Below the pieces are notes generated by a model. The model made no database searches and was not told where the DNA came from. It saw only the letters and a list, made by a program, of their open reading frames with translations. This document shows, in pieces, positions 1 through 8,485 of a stretch of 64,000 nucleotides of DNA (positions are counted from its first letter, which is position 1; each line of letters begins with the position of its first letter). This DNA is from Anaerobiospirillum thomasii. GTDB taxonomy: Bacteria; Pseudomonadota; Gammaproteobacteria; Enterobacterales; Succinivibrionaceae. The stretch lies in the NCBI RefSeq assembly GCF_900445255.1, contig NZ_UAPU01000005.1:569001-633000 (forward strand), written 5' to 3'. A program made the position numbers and the translations under genes.

Positions 1-1
1 G

Positions 2-1357
2 GATACTCTAAAACAGGGCAAGCCTTTTATGGCCATTGTAAAAAACAGACGCAAAAATGGTGGTTTTTACTGGGTAGATGCCTTTGTCAGCCCTATTATG
101 GTTGACGGCAAGATTGTAGCCTATGAGTCAGTGCGAGTGCAGCCAGATCCTGCTGATGTGGCCAGAGCAGATGCCCTGTACAAGAAGATCAATGCCAAAA
201 AGAGATTAACCCCTCTGTTTAAGATTCCAAAGGTTTCCACCAATATCTTTATTCTCTCAGCTCTTGCCTCAGCTGTAAGTGCAGCCTTTTTGCCGCTGGC
301 CTCAGCTGCCGTTGCCATAGGTGGTGGCGCTCTTGCCATGTATATAAAGGAAAAAGAGCAGACTTCAGTCTATAAAGAATTAAAAGCTATTCTACCATCA
401 GTCTATGAACACCCTGTGGGCATTCTTACCTATACAGATGATGATATAAATCTAGGCGCCCTGCGCCTTGAGCTCAAGGCCGCCCAGGCTTATGTCAGAA
501 CCATTTTCTCACGTGTCGATCAGGCCATTGGCTTTGTAAAGGACATTTCTCACAAGAGCTTTGAATTATCAGATCAGACTTCAAAGGATATGGGTGTGCA
601 AAGTGAAAGAACTTCATCTATTGCAGAATCAACTGCCAGCATGTCGCAAAACCTTGATCTGCTGCAGACCAATGTCGTGTCCACTGCAAACTTTGCCCTT
701 GAGGCCAACACTATGGCAGAGGATACAGCCAAGCTTGCCATTGACTCAAAGGATGCACTAAACCGTATCAACGAAAGCTCTGTCAAGATTGAAGAGTCAG
801 TAAGTGAAGTATCAATTCAGGCTCAGAAAATTGATTCCATGCTTGAGTCAATCAAGGATATTGCTAAAAAGACCAATCTTTTAGCTTTAAATGCCGCAAT
901 TGAGGCAGCCCGTGCCGGTGAGTTAGGCCGTGGCTTTGCTGTGGTGGCAGATGAGGTACATGCCCTGTCTCGTAAGACAGATTCATATGCCCAGGAAATT
1001 AACGATGTGGTGCAAACCCTTGTTACCAATTCAAAATCTGCTGTGGATATGTCCAAAAAAGGCCGTGAAATTGCCAATGAAGGTGCTGACAAGGTTACAG
1101 CTTCAGCCGATCTGCTAAATCGCATCTGCAACAACATCAAAGAGATCTCTGAGATGACCAACTCAATGGCTGAAACATTGCGTCTGCAGACTGATAATGC
1201 ACAGACTATTAAAGAAGATGTGGCAGAGGTGTCATCCCTCTCTGAGGACTGCTCTGAACGTTCTCGTCAGTCCAACTCATCCATTTCAAGACTGCAGATT
1301 ATCACCAAGAATCTAGGTGACATGCTGCTTCGTTTTGAGCATGACTACTATAAATAG
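2..1357 (+). CDS. Aer-like PAS chemoreceptor (MCP), 5' end outside window
   Basis: Cytoplasmic-sensing chemotaxis transducer. The reading frame is open to the left edge: codons before the first ATG (29) read DTLKQGKPF and lead straight into [12 protein letters not shown], the typical second half of the PAS domain of Aer-type receptors, so the gene begins upstream and the ATG at 29 is internal. After the PAS part there is a hydrophobic stretch (about residues 66-105 counted from that ATG) that can cross the membrane twice. A long methyl-accepting signalling domain follows, with the hairpin-tip signature [16 protein letters not shown] and [12 protein letters not shown]. No HAMP domain is evident. 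It probably reports redox or energy state to CheA/CheW. It ends 27 bp before a strong terminator. Partial; family assignment secure, ligand unknown. Confidence 0.9.
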   Translation, partial: DTLKQGKPFMAIVKNRRKNGGFYWVDAFVSPIMVDGKIVAYESVRVQPDPADVARADALYKKINAKKRLTPLFKIPKVSTNIFILSALASAVSAAFLPLASAAVAIGGGALAMYIKEKEQTSVYKELKAILPSVYEHPVGILTYTDDDINLGALRLELKAAQAYVRTIFSRVDQAIGFVKDISHKSFELSDQTSKDMGVQSERTSSIAESTASMSQNLDLLQTNVVSTANFALEANTMAEDTAKLAIDSKDALNRINESSVKIEESVSEVSIQAQKIDSMLESIKDIAKKTNLLALNAAIEAARAGELGRGFAVVADEVHALSRKTDSYAQEINDVVQTLVTNSKSAVDMSKKGREIANEGADKVTASADLLNRICNNIKEISEMTNSMAETLRLQTDNAQTIKEDVAEVSSLSEDCSERSRQSNSSISRLQIITKNLGDMLLRFEHDYYK

Positions 1358-1384
1358 CCTTTTGCAAAATAATACGTCTAATGC

Positions 1385-1421
1385 GCAGATGGCACCACCT
1401 CAGGTGGTGCCATCTGCTTTT
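1385..1421 (+). terminator. Rho-independent terminator after chemoreceptor
   Basis: A perfect 15-bp stem (1385-1399 with 1403-1417) with loop TCA, followed by TTTT. It lies between the convergent chemoreceptor and exonuclease genes and may serve both strands. Confidence 0.9.
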
Positions 1422-1432
1422 AGCGTATTTAC

Positions 1433-2332
1433 TTAATACTGAATCTTGTATTTATTCTTAGAGCCTATCTTGATACATTTGGCATTGTCACGGGCATTGT
1501 ACATAGTATTTAGAATATCAAACTGCACATTAAGCTCCTGCTCATTTGATACAGTCTTGACCCAGCACTTGTGCACACCATTGTAGCTATATCCCAGCTC
1601 TTTGAGTTTATCTTTGATATCAAAGGAATTGTAGGCAAGGATCTTATACTGTGAGCTTAGCGCATTATTTAAAATCATATCAAGAGCATCAGGCTCTATA
1701 AACAAAAGCCAGGCTACAGCCAGACAGTCGATAAAGGCGCGGTGGGCATCGTAGAAGAAACCTGCACTCTGGCACAGATAGGAGAGCTTGACGCCGTCAT
1801 ACCCTAATATATCCCATTTAACATCATGTATAGAGCAGGCCCAGGACAGATCGCCAAGAGCTGGAAAACGTCTGTCAAACAAAGGTCGGTCAAATCTGGC
1901 ATTATGGGCAATAATCAACGGTCTTCCTGCCACCATCTGTCCTACTCTGTCATCATCAATGACATGATCGCGCACCATCTCATCTGTAATATGAGTAAGA
2001 TTGACCACCTCCTGTGGTATGGGCATTTTAGGATCTTCAAACTCATCATAATAACTGTCTATACTGATTAAGATATTTCTGTCCATAGAAAAGGTCAGAC
2101 GCACCATACCAAGCTCAATGATCTTGTCTTTGGTATTGTCCTTGCCTGTAGTTTCAGTATCAATAATTACTATGCTGTGCAGTTTTTCACCATCCTGAGC
2201 CTTATTTAAAATCAAAGGCAGAGAGTTTAAAGCACCAGGCACTGTCAAAGGCACGCGCTCTAACAGTTTAAAATCCTCAGGATGACGGGTAATATCATCA
2301 AAGCGGTGCACAGGAAAGCTGTTTACCTGCAT
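1433..2332 (-). CDS. DEDDh 3'-5' exonuclease, DnaQ/epsilon-like
   Basis: Predicted 3'-5' exonuclease of the DnaQ superfamily. The four acidic residues and the histidine can be seen: D58 and E60 in IIDTETTG (motif I), D148 in HNARFDRPLF (motif II), and H197 and D202 in AHRAFIDCLAV (motif III, DEDDh type). The first ~50 residues precede the catalytic core. The last ~70 residues form a small extra domain (LGYSYNGVHKCWVKTV) seen at the C-terminus of some stand-alone exonucleases. An AAGGAG site precedes the ATG at proper spacing. It is a single gene, not next to polymerase subunits, so a role in DNA repair or nucleic acid turnover rather than as Pol III epsilon is inferred. Substrate unknown. Confidence 0.85.
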   Translation of the reverse strand: MQVNSFPVHRFDDITRHPEDFKLLERVPLTVPGALNSLPLILNKAQDGEKLHSIVIIDTETTGKDNTKDKIIELGMVRLTFSMDRNILISIDSYYDEFEDPKMPIPQEVVNLTHITDEMVRDHVIDDDRVGQMVAGRPLIIAHNARFDRPLFDRRFPALGDLSWACSIHDVKWDILGYDGVKLSYLCQSAGFFYDAHRAFIDCLAVAWLLFIEPDALDMILNNALSSQYKILAYNSFDIKDKLKELGYSYNGVHKCWVKTVSNEQELNVQFDILNTMYNARDNAKCIKIGSKNKYKIQY

Positions 2333-2675
2333 ATATGCTCCTTAAAACTTGGTAGTTCTGTGCCGTATTGGTCGTTACAAGAGCCGTTCTGACAGCGCTC
2401 ATATTCAGATTAAATCTTATTATGCCTCATGCTATCATCTATCTTATTAGTTAGACAATATGCTTTTTACATCTGCTGCATTCTTAGATAAAAGGCTCAC
2501 ATTTTAAGCCATAGAAGATTAGTATAATAATTATACTAATTAATGTACAGCCATCTTGTGCAAAAATGCATTCTGCAAAAGACAATGTGCCTTTTTTGTA
2601 TATTCACACCTTTATATACTTACACAGTGCCATATGTATGATAGAAAATTATTTTTAATAACAGCTATATATACA
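2333..2675. other. Non-coding, AT-rich spacer
   Basis: The spacer holds the presumed promoter of the minus-strand exonuclease gene. I see no credible ORF, RNA or repeat beyond scattered AT-rich runs. Confidence 0.5.
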
Positions 2676-2706
2676 AAAAACCTACAGGTTTGAGCTGTAG
2701 GTTTTA
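2676..2706 (-). terminator. Terminator of the lysR-nitroreductase-CoADR operon
   Basis: On the minus strand AAAACCTACA and TGTAGGTTTT form a 10-bp stem with a 9-nt loop, followed by further T residues. It lies 40 bp after the reductase stop codon. Confidence 0.85.
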
Positions 2707-2745
2707 AAGAGATTACGTAAAAACGAACGAGCAATAAAAAAACGC

Positions 2746-4395
2746 TTAGGCCTTTACCTTGTAGTCATGTATCTTCATGCTAGCGGCACCGCCTGCAATA
2801 TTATAGACATGATTAAAACCATGCTCCTTTAAGATACGGCAGGCAATATAGCCTCTAAGGCCAATAGCGCAGGTAACTAAAATAGTCTTGTTTTTATCAA
2901 GCTTATCTAAATTATCCCTTAGCATATTAAGATCTATGTTTACAAAGTTATCAAGCTTCATAGTGTCAACTTCCATAGCTGTTCTTACATCTAAGAAGAT
3001 GCACTCATCCTTGTTAAACTTATCTAAATCACAGACTTTTACCTGCTCAAAAAGACCATCTTCTATATTCTGAGCTACAAAGCCTGCAAAGTTGACCACA
3101 TCTTTAGCCGAGCCATAAGGTGGTGCATAGATCTGCTCATGGAAAGCCAGATCATCAATACTGCCCTTCATGGACAGATAGGATGAGACAATCTCAATTC
3201 TCTTGTCACAGCCGTCGGCACCAATGGCCTGAGCTCCAAGCAATCTGCGGCTCTTTTTATCATAAATGAGCTTGAAGTGAATCATATTAGACTGTGGATA
3301 ATAGGAGGCATGAGATGGCGAATGCAGATAAATCTCTTCAAAATCAATATCTGTTTGAGAGAGGGTCTTGGCATTGTAGCCTATGCTTGATGACTGCAGT
3401 GAGAAGATCTTGGCAATGGAGCCACCCATGGCGCCTTCATAGCTCTCATTACCACCAAGTACATTGGAGCAGACCACGCGGGCCTGTTTGGTGGCAGGAC
3501 CTGCCAGAGCTACAGAGGCTCTGTTGCCTAAAATCGGCTCTTTGATATATGAGGCATCACCTAGCGCATATATATCCTTATCAGAGGTCTGCATATGCTC
3601 ATCAACTACAATATAACCCTTGTCTGAAAGCTCAAGGCCGCAGTCTCTGGCAAGTTCACTCTCAGGTTTGATACCAATTGAGAGAATAACCAGATCGGTT
3701 CTGATCTCCTTGCCGCACTTGGTCTTTAAAATGACCTTGTCATCTTCATTTATAATGTCATCGAGCATTGTATTAAGATGCACTCTGATGCCATTGTCAT
3801 TAAGCTCCTTGTGCAGATACTGAGCCATGTCCTGATCAAGAGGAGCCATAACCTGTGAGGCACCCTCTACCAGATCAACATCAAGACCTTTATGGCGCAG
3901 GTTTTCAGCCATTTCAAGACCGATAAAACCGCCACCTACTACTACAGCATGTGATACCTGCTTGTTTTTGATGTAGGAGAGCACATTATCGGCATCAGGG
4001 ACATTGCGTATGGTAAATACGCCCTTTTTGCCTTTTGCACATTCAGGAATAAAAGGAGTGGCGCCTGGGGATAATATGAGTTTGTCATATTTCTGTGAGA
4101 AAATACCATTGCCGGCATCTAAAAGCACTTCCTTTTTCTCACGATCAATCTTGATGGCATTGGTCTTGTTTAGCACATTGATATTAAATCTCTGCTTGAA
4201 CAGAGCCGCAGTAGCCACAAACAGAGAATTTCTGTTATTGATGACATCACCCACATAATAAGGCAGACCGCAGTTGGCAAACGACAGATACTCTCCTCGC
4301 TCCACTATGGTGATTTCTAAATTCTCATCAAGACGGCGCAGTCGTGTGGCACAGGCGGCACCACCTGCCACACCACCTATAATCATGACCTTCAT
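2746..4395 (-). CDS. CoA-disulfide reductase-like flavoprotein with C-terminal rhodanese domain
   Basis: Pyridine nucleotide-disulfide oxidoreductase of the CoADR group. An N-terminal FAD dinucleotide fold (IIGGVAGGAACATRLRR) is followed by the single active cysteine C42 in SFANCGLPYY. The NAD(P)H fold is at VVVGGGFIGLEMAENL and a second FAD motif at YALGDAS. Residues after ~450 form a rhodanese domain (FLDVRTAMEVD; VTCAIGLRGY with its likely active cysteine). It probably reduces CoA-disulfide, polysulfide or persulfide with NAD(P)H; CoADR-rhodanese fusions are known for sulfur and persulfide reduction. A GTG six bases upstream is in frame but overlaps the AGGAG site, so the ATG at 4395 is the likely start. 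Last gene of an operon behind LysR and a nitroreductase. Confidence 0.88.
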   Translation of the reverse strand: MKVMIIGGVAGGAACATRLRRLDENLEITIVERGEYLSFANCGLPYYVGDVINNRNSLFVATAALFKQRFNINVLNKTNAIKIDREKKEVLLDAGNGIFSQKYDKLILSPGATPFIPECAKGKKGVFTIRNVPDADNVLSYIKNKQVSHAVVVGGGFIGLEMAENLRHKGLDVDLVEGASQVMAPLDQDMAQYLHKELNDNGIRVHLNTMLDDIINEDDKVILKTKCGKEIRTDLVILSIGIKPESELARDCGLELSDKGYIVVDEHMQTSDKDIYALGDASYIKEPILGNRASVALAGPATKQARVVCSNVLGGNESYEGAMGGSIAKIFSLQSSSIGYNAKTLSQTDIDFEEIYLHSPSHASYYPQSNMIHFKLIYDKKSRRLLGAQAIGADGCDKRIEIVSSYLSMKGSIDDLAFHEQIYAPPYGSAKDVVNFAGFVAQNIEDGLFEQVKVCDLDKFNKDECIFLDVRTAMEVDTMKLDNFVNIDLNMLRDNLDKLDKNKTILVTCAIGLRGYIACRILKEHGFNHVYNIAGGAASMKIHDYKVKA

Positions 4396-4426
4396 ATACA
4401 CTCCTTTATTTTTATATCAAGTCACA

Positions 4427-5068
4427 TCAGAGAAAAGTTACTAGTTCATCCATTGACAGTCGGGACTTAGGTCTTATCTCCATTACATTAGAGTCATCTT
4501 TTGATCTGTAGCCAAAAATCAGGACAACCTGACAGGTAAGATTGCTATCTTTAATGCCTAAAAGCTCATCGGCCTTTTCAAAATCGACACCCTCCAAAGC
4601 TGTGGTGTCAATGCCAAGTGAGGCGGCAGCATACATAGCAGTTGCCAGAGCCATATAACTTTGTTTACCTGTCCAGTGAGCCATATGATCTGTATGCATA
4701 TTGGTAAATTTATGGCGGCTTTGATCCTGTGCTGCCTTTATATTCTCATCAGGAATACGGCCATCGGCCTCTTCTTTTTGTAAAACCTTTGCAAAATAGG
4801 CCTCATCCACCTTTTTATAGGAGCAGATAAAAAGAGCCTGAGTGGCGGCATCATAGCGTGGCACATTAAAATTCATAATACATGGGCGCATTTTATCCTT
4901 GCTCTTTTCATCTCCTGCCACAAAAAACTTCCATGGCTGCAGGTTTACAGAGCTTGGAGTTAGGCGCAACGCCTCAAGAATAGTATTAAAATCCTCACTA
5001 GAGACTTTTTTGCTCTCATCATAGTGCTTGGTGGTATAGCGATTTTGCATCAGTTCTAAAAAGTCCAT
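4427..5068 (-). CDS. NAD(P)H nitroreductase family (NfsB/YfkO-like)
   Basis: FMN-dependent nitroreductase-family enzyme of 213 aa, close to the usual size. The N-terminal FMN phosphate-binding pattern (MQNRYTTKHYDESKKVS) is typical, followed by TPSSVNLQPWKFFV and, later, a helical middle region with SLGIDTTALEGVD and the usual C-terminal strand VVLIFGYRSKDD. Substrates in this family are nitroaromatics, quinones or other electrophiles, and the physiological one is not evident. A GGAG site precedes the ATG. The gene lies 38 bp after lysR and 31 bp before the CoA-disulfide reductase gene, all in the same direction, which suggests one redox or electrophile stress operon. Confidence 0.88.
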   Translation of the reverse strand: MDFLELMQNRYTTKHYDESKKVSSEDFNTILEALRLTPSSVNLQPWKFFVAGDEKSKDKMRPCIMNFNVPRYDAATQALFICSYKKVDEAYFAKVLQKEEADGRIPDENIKAAQDQSRHKFTNMHTDHMAHWTGKQSYMALATAMYAAASLGIDTTALEGVDFEKADELLGIKDSNLTCQVVLIFGYRSKDDSNVMEIRPKSRLSMDELVTFL

Positions 5069-5083
5069 AATGTCTCCTTTTTC

Positions 5084-5101
5084 AAAGTAAATATTTACTT
5101 T
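5084..5101. promoter_or_regulatory. 18-bp perfect palindrome between lysR and nitroreductase gene
   Basis: AAAGTAAATATTTACTTT is a perfect palindrome in the 38-bp gap between the lysR stop and the nitroreductase start, just upstream of its ribosome binding site. It lacks GC content and a T-run, so it is more like an operator than a terminator. The binding protein is unknown. Confidence 0.45.
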
Positions 5102-5106
5102 TGATA

Positions 5107-5994
5107 CTAATTGACGCTTTCATTTTTTGCAATAGAGAGCAAAAGCTTTGATAAATACTGCACAGGCTCAAAATCAAGTGCATAATCCCTATACACAAGC
5201 GTCAGCTGAGAATCAGGGAAGTTGAGCTTACTGTCATCAAGAAAATCAAGTTTTTCAGCAAGTTTCTCCTCAGCATCAACCACAGAGGTCGGCACTACGG
5301 CAAAGCCAAGCCCCATGGCTACCAGGTTGATGGCATAATAGTAATTGTCCACCACCCAGTTTATAGGTGAGAGCTCAATTGGATTTTGTGTCTTTGTATA
5401 CTGTGAGGCAATTACAATCTGTCGGTGTACAGCAAGTGTATCTCTTGTTATCTCTTTACATTTATACAAAGGATGATCCACACTGACCACTACCTTGTTG
5501 TCTATATCTGCAATATCTATGCAGTTGAACTTGTCTATGCGTGAGTGATTGAAGACTAAAGCCAGATCTATATTCATCTCATTCATTAAAGATGTCAGCT
5601 CAAAGGATGACAGACTTGAGATATTAAGCTCAAGATCTGGGTATTTATTTGAAAATTCACGTATGGCATTAAACAGCTTTGGTCCATATAAAGAGTAATC
5701 AATACCTAGATGGATGATAGGATTTTTAATCTCATGCAGAGCAAGGGCTCTTTGCATAAAGATATCTGAGGCTTCAACTATTTCTATGGCGTGATTTAAA
5801 AGGATCTGACCGCGCTGTGTCAGTGTTATTTTATGCCCTCTGGTAAAAAGAGCATAGTCAAGCTGTTCTTCAAGAGATGCTACATGTGTAGATACAACAG
5901 ACTGCGCTCTTTGCAGCTCTCTTGCAGCCTGCGAAAAAGATCCAAACCTTGCTGCTGCAATAAATGACTGCAGCTGTTCAACTGAAAGTCGCAT
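5107..5994 (-). CDS. LysR-family transcriptional regulator
   Basis: DNA-binding regulator of 295 aa, usual LysR length. The N-terminal winged helix-turn-helix spans about residues 3-62 (LQSFIAAARFGSFSQAARELQRAQSVVSTHVASLEEQL). A LysR substrate-binding domain follows from ~90, with PIIHLGIDYSLYG at its beginning and VAMGLGFAVVPTSVVD in the second subdomain. It is the first gene of the unit that continues into the nitroreductase and CoA-disulfide reductase genes. LysR proteins usually bind near their own promoters, so it probably controls this unit in response to an oxidant or electrophile; that is inference from the neighbours. Effector not visible. Confidence 0.88.
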   Translation of the reverse strand: MRLSVEQLQSFIAAARFGSFSQAARELQRAQSVVSTHVASLEEQLDYALFTRGHKITLTQRGQILLNHAIEIVEASDIFMQRALALHEIKNPIIHLGIDYSLYGPKLFNAIREFSNKYPDLELNISSLSSFELTSLMNEMNIDLALVFNHSRIDKFNCIDIADIDNKVVVSVDHPLYKCKEITRDTLAVHRQIVIASQYTKTQNPIELSPINWVVDNYYYAINLVAMGLGFAVVPTSVVDAEEKLAEKLDFLDDSKLNFPDSQLTLVYRDYALDFEPVQYLSKLLLSIAKNESVN

Positions 5995-6293
5995 ACTTTA
6001 CTTCACTTCTATCCAATATGTTTAAACTACTAGCTTGCAGAGTCAATTGCAAGATATTTTTTACAATTATTTTCACTACATGCCAAAAATATTTTGCACT
6101 GATTTGTACTATATATGCATCCTGTTTATGCTCTATATAATATAGCTATGCAAGCATATTAAATTTTTGCCTGTAGCCTGTTGTATACAGGTTCAGTACC
6201 TGTATAAGACAGCCTGTGAGGCTTTAAGCTAAATTGCCCCCACAAGCTACTCACAAGTTACTGTCCATATCTTTAAGATCTATATCTGCTACT
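5995..6293. other. lysR upstream region with a 9-bp inverted repeat
   Basis: This is the presumed lysR promoter region. It contains the inverted repeat TATACAGGT (6184-6192) / ACCTGTATA (6198-6206) with a 5-nt spacer and no T-run, so it could be an operator. No gene is seen. Confidence 0.4.
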
Positions 6294-6340
6294 TATAAAA
6301 AAACAGCTATGCAGAGGATTGTTAAACTGTGCATAGCTGT
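6294..6340 (-). terminator. Terminator downstream of MFS gene
   Basis: The perfect 11-bp arms at 6330-6340 and 6303-6313 on the minus strand are followed directly by a run of seven T (plus-strand AAAAAAA at 6296-6302). It lies about 85 bp after the MFS stop codon. Confidence 0.75.
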
Positions 6341-6424
6341 CATGATCTGCAAAAGTAAACTTTATATACTGTTGCACCTGATGCAGATTATATTTCTGTG
6401 CCACTGTGCACAGTGTTTTTTATC

Positions 6425-7564
6425 TTAGGCTATAGTTCTTACTACCTTTACTGATACTGCTGATACTACAAGACCTAACAGACTTAAGAACAGTATGGCA
6501 CTGTTAAGTGAGCTGTGCTCGGCTATAAATCCAATCAGAGCAGGACCAATAATAAGGGCACCGTAACCACAGCTTGATACTGAAGATATGGCAGCCACTG
6601 TTGACATTTTCTTCTGTCTGCCTGAGAGTGAAATCACTATAGGCAGGACGTTGGCCATGCCAAGACCTAATATGGAAAAGTATATATAGAGCATATACAG
6701 ATTCTCGGTCATAAAGATCATAGCCAGGGCTAAAATCGATACTCCAAGGCCTGCAAATAGCACTTTAAAGATACCGAATTTATCAATCATAGAGCCGCCA
6801 GAAAAACGACCTACAGCCAGGAAGATTACCAGCACAATGTAGGCTGAGCTTGAAAGAGTAATTGACACATCGGTCTTTTGCATCATCAGCAGAGCTGACC
6901 AGTCAAGCATTGAACCTTCTACCATTAAGATAAATGATGAAAGCAGAGCCAGAATTAAAACCACACCGCGCGGCAGAGCAAAAGTTTCCTTCTGATAGGT
7001 CTTCTGACCTGATAAATGCGGGCTTAGAAATACAAAGACTGCAAAGACCACAAGTACAGGAGCAATAATAGCCCACTCAATTTCAAATGATATGTGTAAG
7101 AGCAGAGCAATAATACTTAAGGATACAATTTCACCTGTTGAATAGAAACCATGCATTGACGGCATTAAAACCTTTTTATATTCACTTTCAAGTAAGGTGC
7201 CGTAAATATTTGAACCTACTTCCATACAGCCAATGGTGATGCCATATGCTGATATAGCTGCCGCTGCCATATAATAACTGTCGGCATTGACTAAAAATAC
7301 AATTGATAAAAGCAGAACCACTGCTGATGAAAATAAGGCTTTTCTTACGCCTAAAAGCTTAATTAACTGTGATGTTGCCAGCATGCCTACAATTGATCCT
7401 GCGCCCATTAGCAGAATGATTTGTGACAGCTCTAAATGTGTAATGTTTAATCTAACCTTCAGATATGGAACCAAAGGCGCCCAAGCAGCCATTGCAAATC
7501 CTGCAAGAAAGAAACTAAACTTAGCTGCTTTTACATCTCTTGCAGGACTGAATACGCGTGACAT
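6425..7564 (-). CDS. MFS transporter, YbjJ-like
   Basis: Major facilitator integral membrane protein of 379 aa with about 12 hydrophobic segments. The start reads KFSFFLAGFAMAAWAPLVPYLK, then GAGSIVGMLATSQLIKLLGVRKAL, the usual loop 2-3 motif position. It resembles the E. coli YbjJ group of uncharacterised carriers. It is clearly related to the second MFS protein at 10870-12030, which has the same AAWAP/AIWAP and GSxxGM patterns. An AGGAGG site precedes the ATG at 7564. Single-gene unit with its own terminator. Upstream lies a 16-bp palindrome whose flank resembles one in front of the cysteine synthase operon. Substrate unknown. Confidence 0.8.
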   Translation of the reverse strand: MSRVFSPARDVKAAKFSFFLAGFAMAAWAPLVPYLKVRLNITHLELSQIILLMGAGSIVGMLATSQLIKLLGVRKALFSSAVVLLLSIVFLVNADSYYMAAAAISAYGITIGCMEVGSNIYGTLLESEYKKVLMPSMHGFYSTGEIVSLSIIALLLHISFEIEWAIIAPVLVVFAVFVFLSPHLSGQKTYQKETFALPRGVVLILALLSSFILMVEGSMLDWSALLMMQKTDVSITLSSSAYIVLVIFLAVGRFSGGSMIDKFGIFKVLFAGLGVSILALAMIFMTENLYMLYIYFSILGLGMANVLPIVISLSGRQKKMSTVAAISSVSSCGYGALIIGPALIGFIAEHSSLNSAILFLSLLGLVVSAVSVKVVRTIA

Positions 7565-7628
7565 AAGTCCTCCTGTAAAAACATGATTTCATTTTTACAT
7601 TAAAACTTGATAATCAAAAGTTAATTTC

Positions 7629-7644
7629 TATCAATTAATTGATA
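7629..7644. promoter_or_regulatory. Palindromic operator-like site upstream of MFS gene
   Basis: TATCAATTAATTGATA is a perfect 16-bp palindrome 65 bp upstream of the MFS start. Its right flank reads TTGATACAG, and the same nine bases recur in the inverted repeat at 8305-8327, in front of the cysteine synthase operon. This suggests binding of the same regulator; inference. Confidence 0.45.
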
Positions 7645-8250
7645 CAGTGGAGCTAACCCGCATCGGCACGTGTACAGATTTTGTGTAAAAACAGAAAAAT
7701 TTTAACTTAATTTACCTTAATATCAGTATGTTATGCAAATATTTACCATTATCTACAATTAACTATTGCATTTTACATAAAATTGCGAAACAAATTCAAA
7801 AATAAGAGATCCACTGCACTCTTTTTACCTACTCTGACAGGCTCTTTTTGCATTTAAAGTATTATTTATACATGCAATAACTTTTCATCTACAGTTAAAT
7901 TAAACCCGGCTCTGTATACTCACAGCCACTGAATGTACCCGTGTTTTAAAAGGAGCATGCTAAAGAGCAGATAAGATCTGATAAAGCACAAAGGATAGAC
8001 TTTCTAATCAAGCAGGCTTTTTTAGATATAGTGCTGAGGGCCTTTTATACAGTACTTTTAGAGCCTGTAGCAAACTTAACACGCGCAAGGCCTTGGCATA
8101 AGAGCCTGATCTGACCTGTATTTAATGCAGCAGTCACTGCTTTATTCAGAATTATATCTTGGTGTCACTGCATAATGCTGGTGTAAAAAAAGTTTAAAAG
8201 AAATTAAATTTTTGAATATGTCAATACCTTTTAGGTACTTTAAGTTTTAA
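7645..8250. other. Long non-coding divergent spacer
   Basis: About 920 bp separate the divergent MFS and cysteine synthase genes. This part holds no ORF with a credible start and composition, and no RNA gene that I can recognise. An undetected small RNA or a decayed gene is possible. Confidence 0.4.
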
Positions 8251-8251
8251 A

Positions 8252-8297
8252 TTGCAATAAAATATCAATTGATATAAAAGTGATAATTTTATTGCAA
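8252..8297. promoter_or_regulatory. Nested inverted repeats upstream of cysteine synthase operon
   Basis: Outer arms TTGCAATAAAAT (8252-8263) and ATTTTATTGCAA (8286-8297) are perfect 12-bp inverted repeats. The palindrome ATATCAATTGATAT (8262-8275) overlaps the left arm by two bases and runs into the spacer. It is AT-rich with no terminator signature and lies ~190 bp before the start codon, so it is probably a regulator binding region. Confidence 0.45.
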
Positions 8298-8300
8298 AAA

Positions 8301-8345
8301 TTTAATCAACTAGATCTATTAGTTGATACAGTTTAATCAACTAGA
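8301..8345. promoter_or_regulatory. Direct and inverted repeats, probable operator
   Basis: The 14-bp sequence TTTAATCAACTAGA occurs twice, at 8301-8314 and 8332-8345, exactly 31 bp apart (about three helical turns). Between them ATCAACTA (8305-8312) and TAGTTGAT (8320-8327) form an inverted repeat. Its right flank TTGATACAG matches the MFS-side palindrome at 7629-7644. This pattern is typical of cooperative operator binding. Confidence 0.5.
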
Positions 8346-8485
8346 AACAAAATAGAGTCCAAAAAGAGTGAAAATATAAAAATTCTGGCATATTTTTGCA
8401 AAATTTAGTCATGTAAAATCATAATTTTTTGATCTTCATCTAATATATACGCAACACACAAACTAATCATAGAAGGAGATAAAAA

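Noticed and set aside
1-28. Chemoreceptor starting at ATG 29
   Set aside because: The PAS consensus clearly continues upstream in the same open frame, so the gene is cut by the window edge.
6234-6428. 64-codon plus-strand ORF
   Set aside because: It runs through a terminator hairpin and into the end of the MFS gene, with no ribosome binding site. Chance frame.
8251-8345. Repeat cluster as an origin or plasmid iteron set
   Set aside because: Only two direct repeats, no rep or partition gene, and an ordinary chromosomal context. Operator function is simpler.
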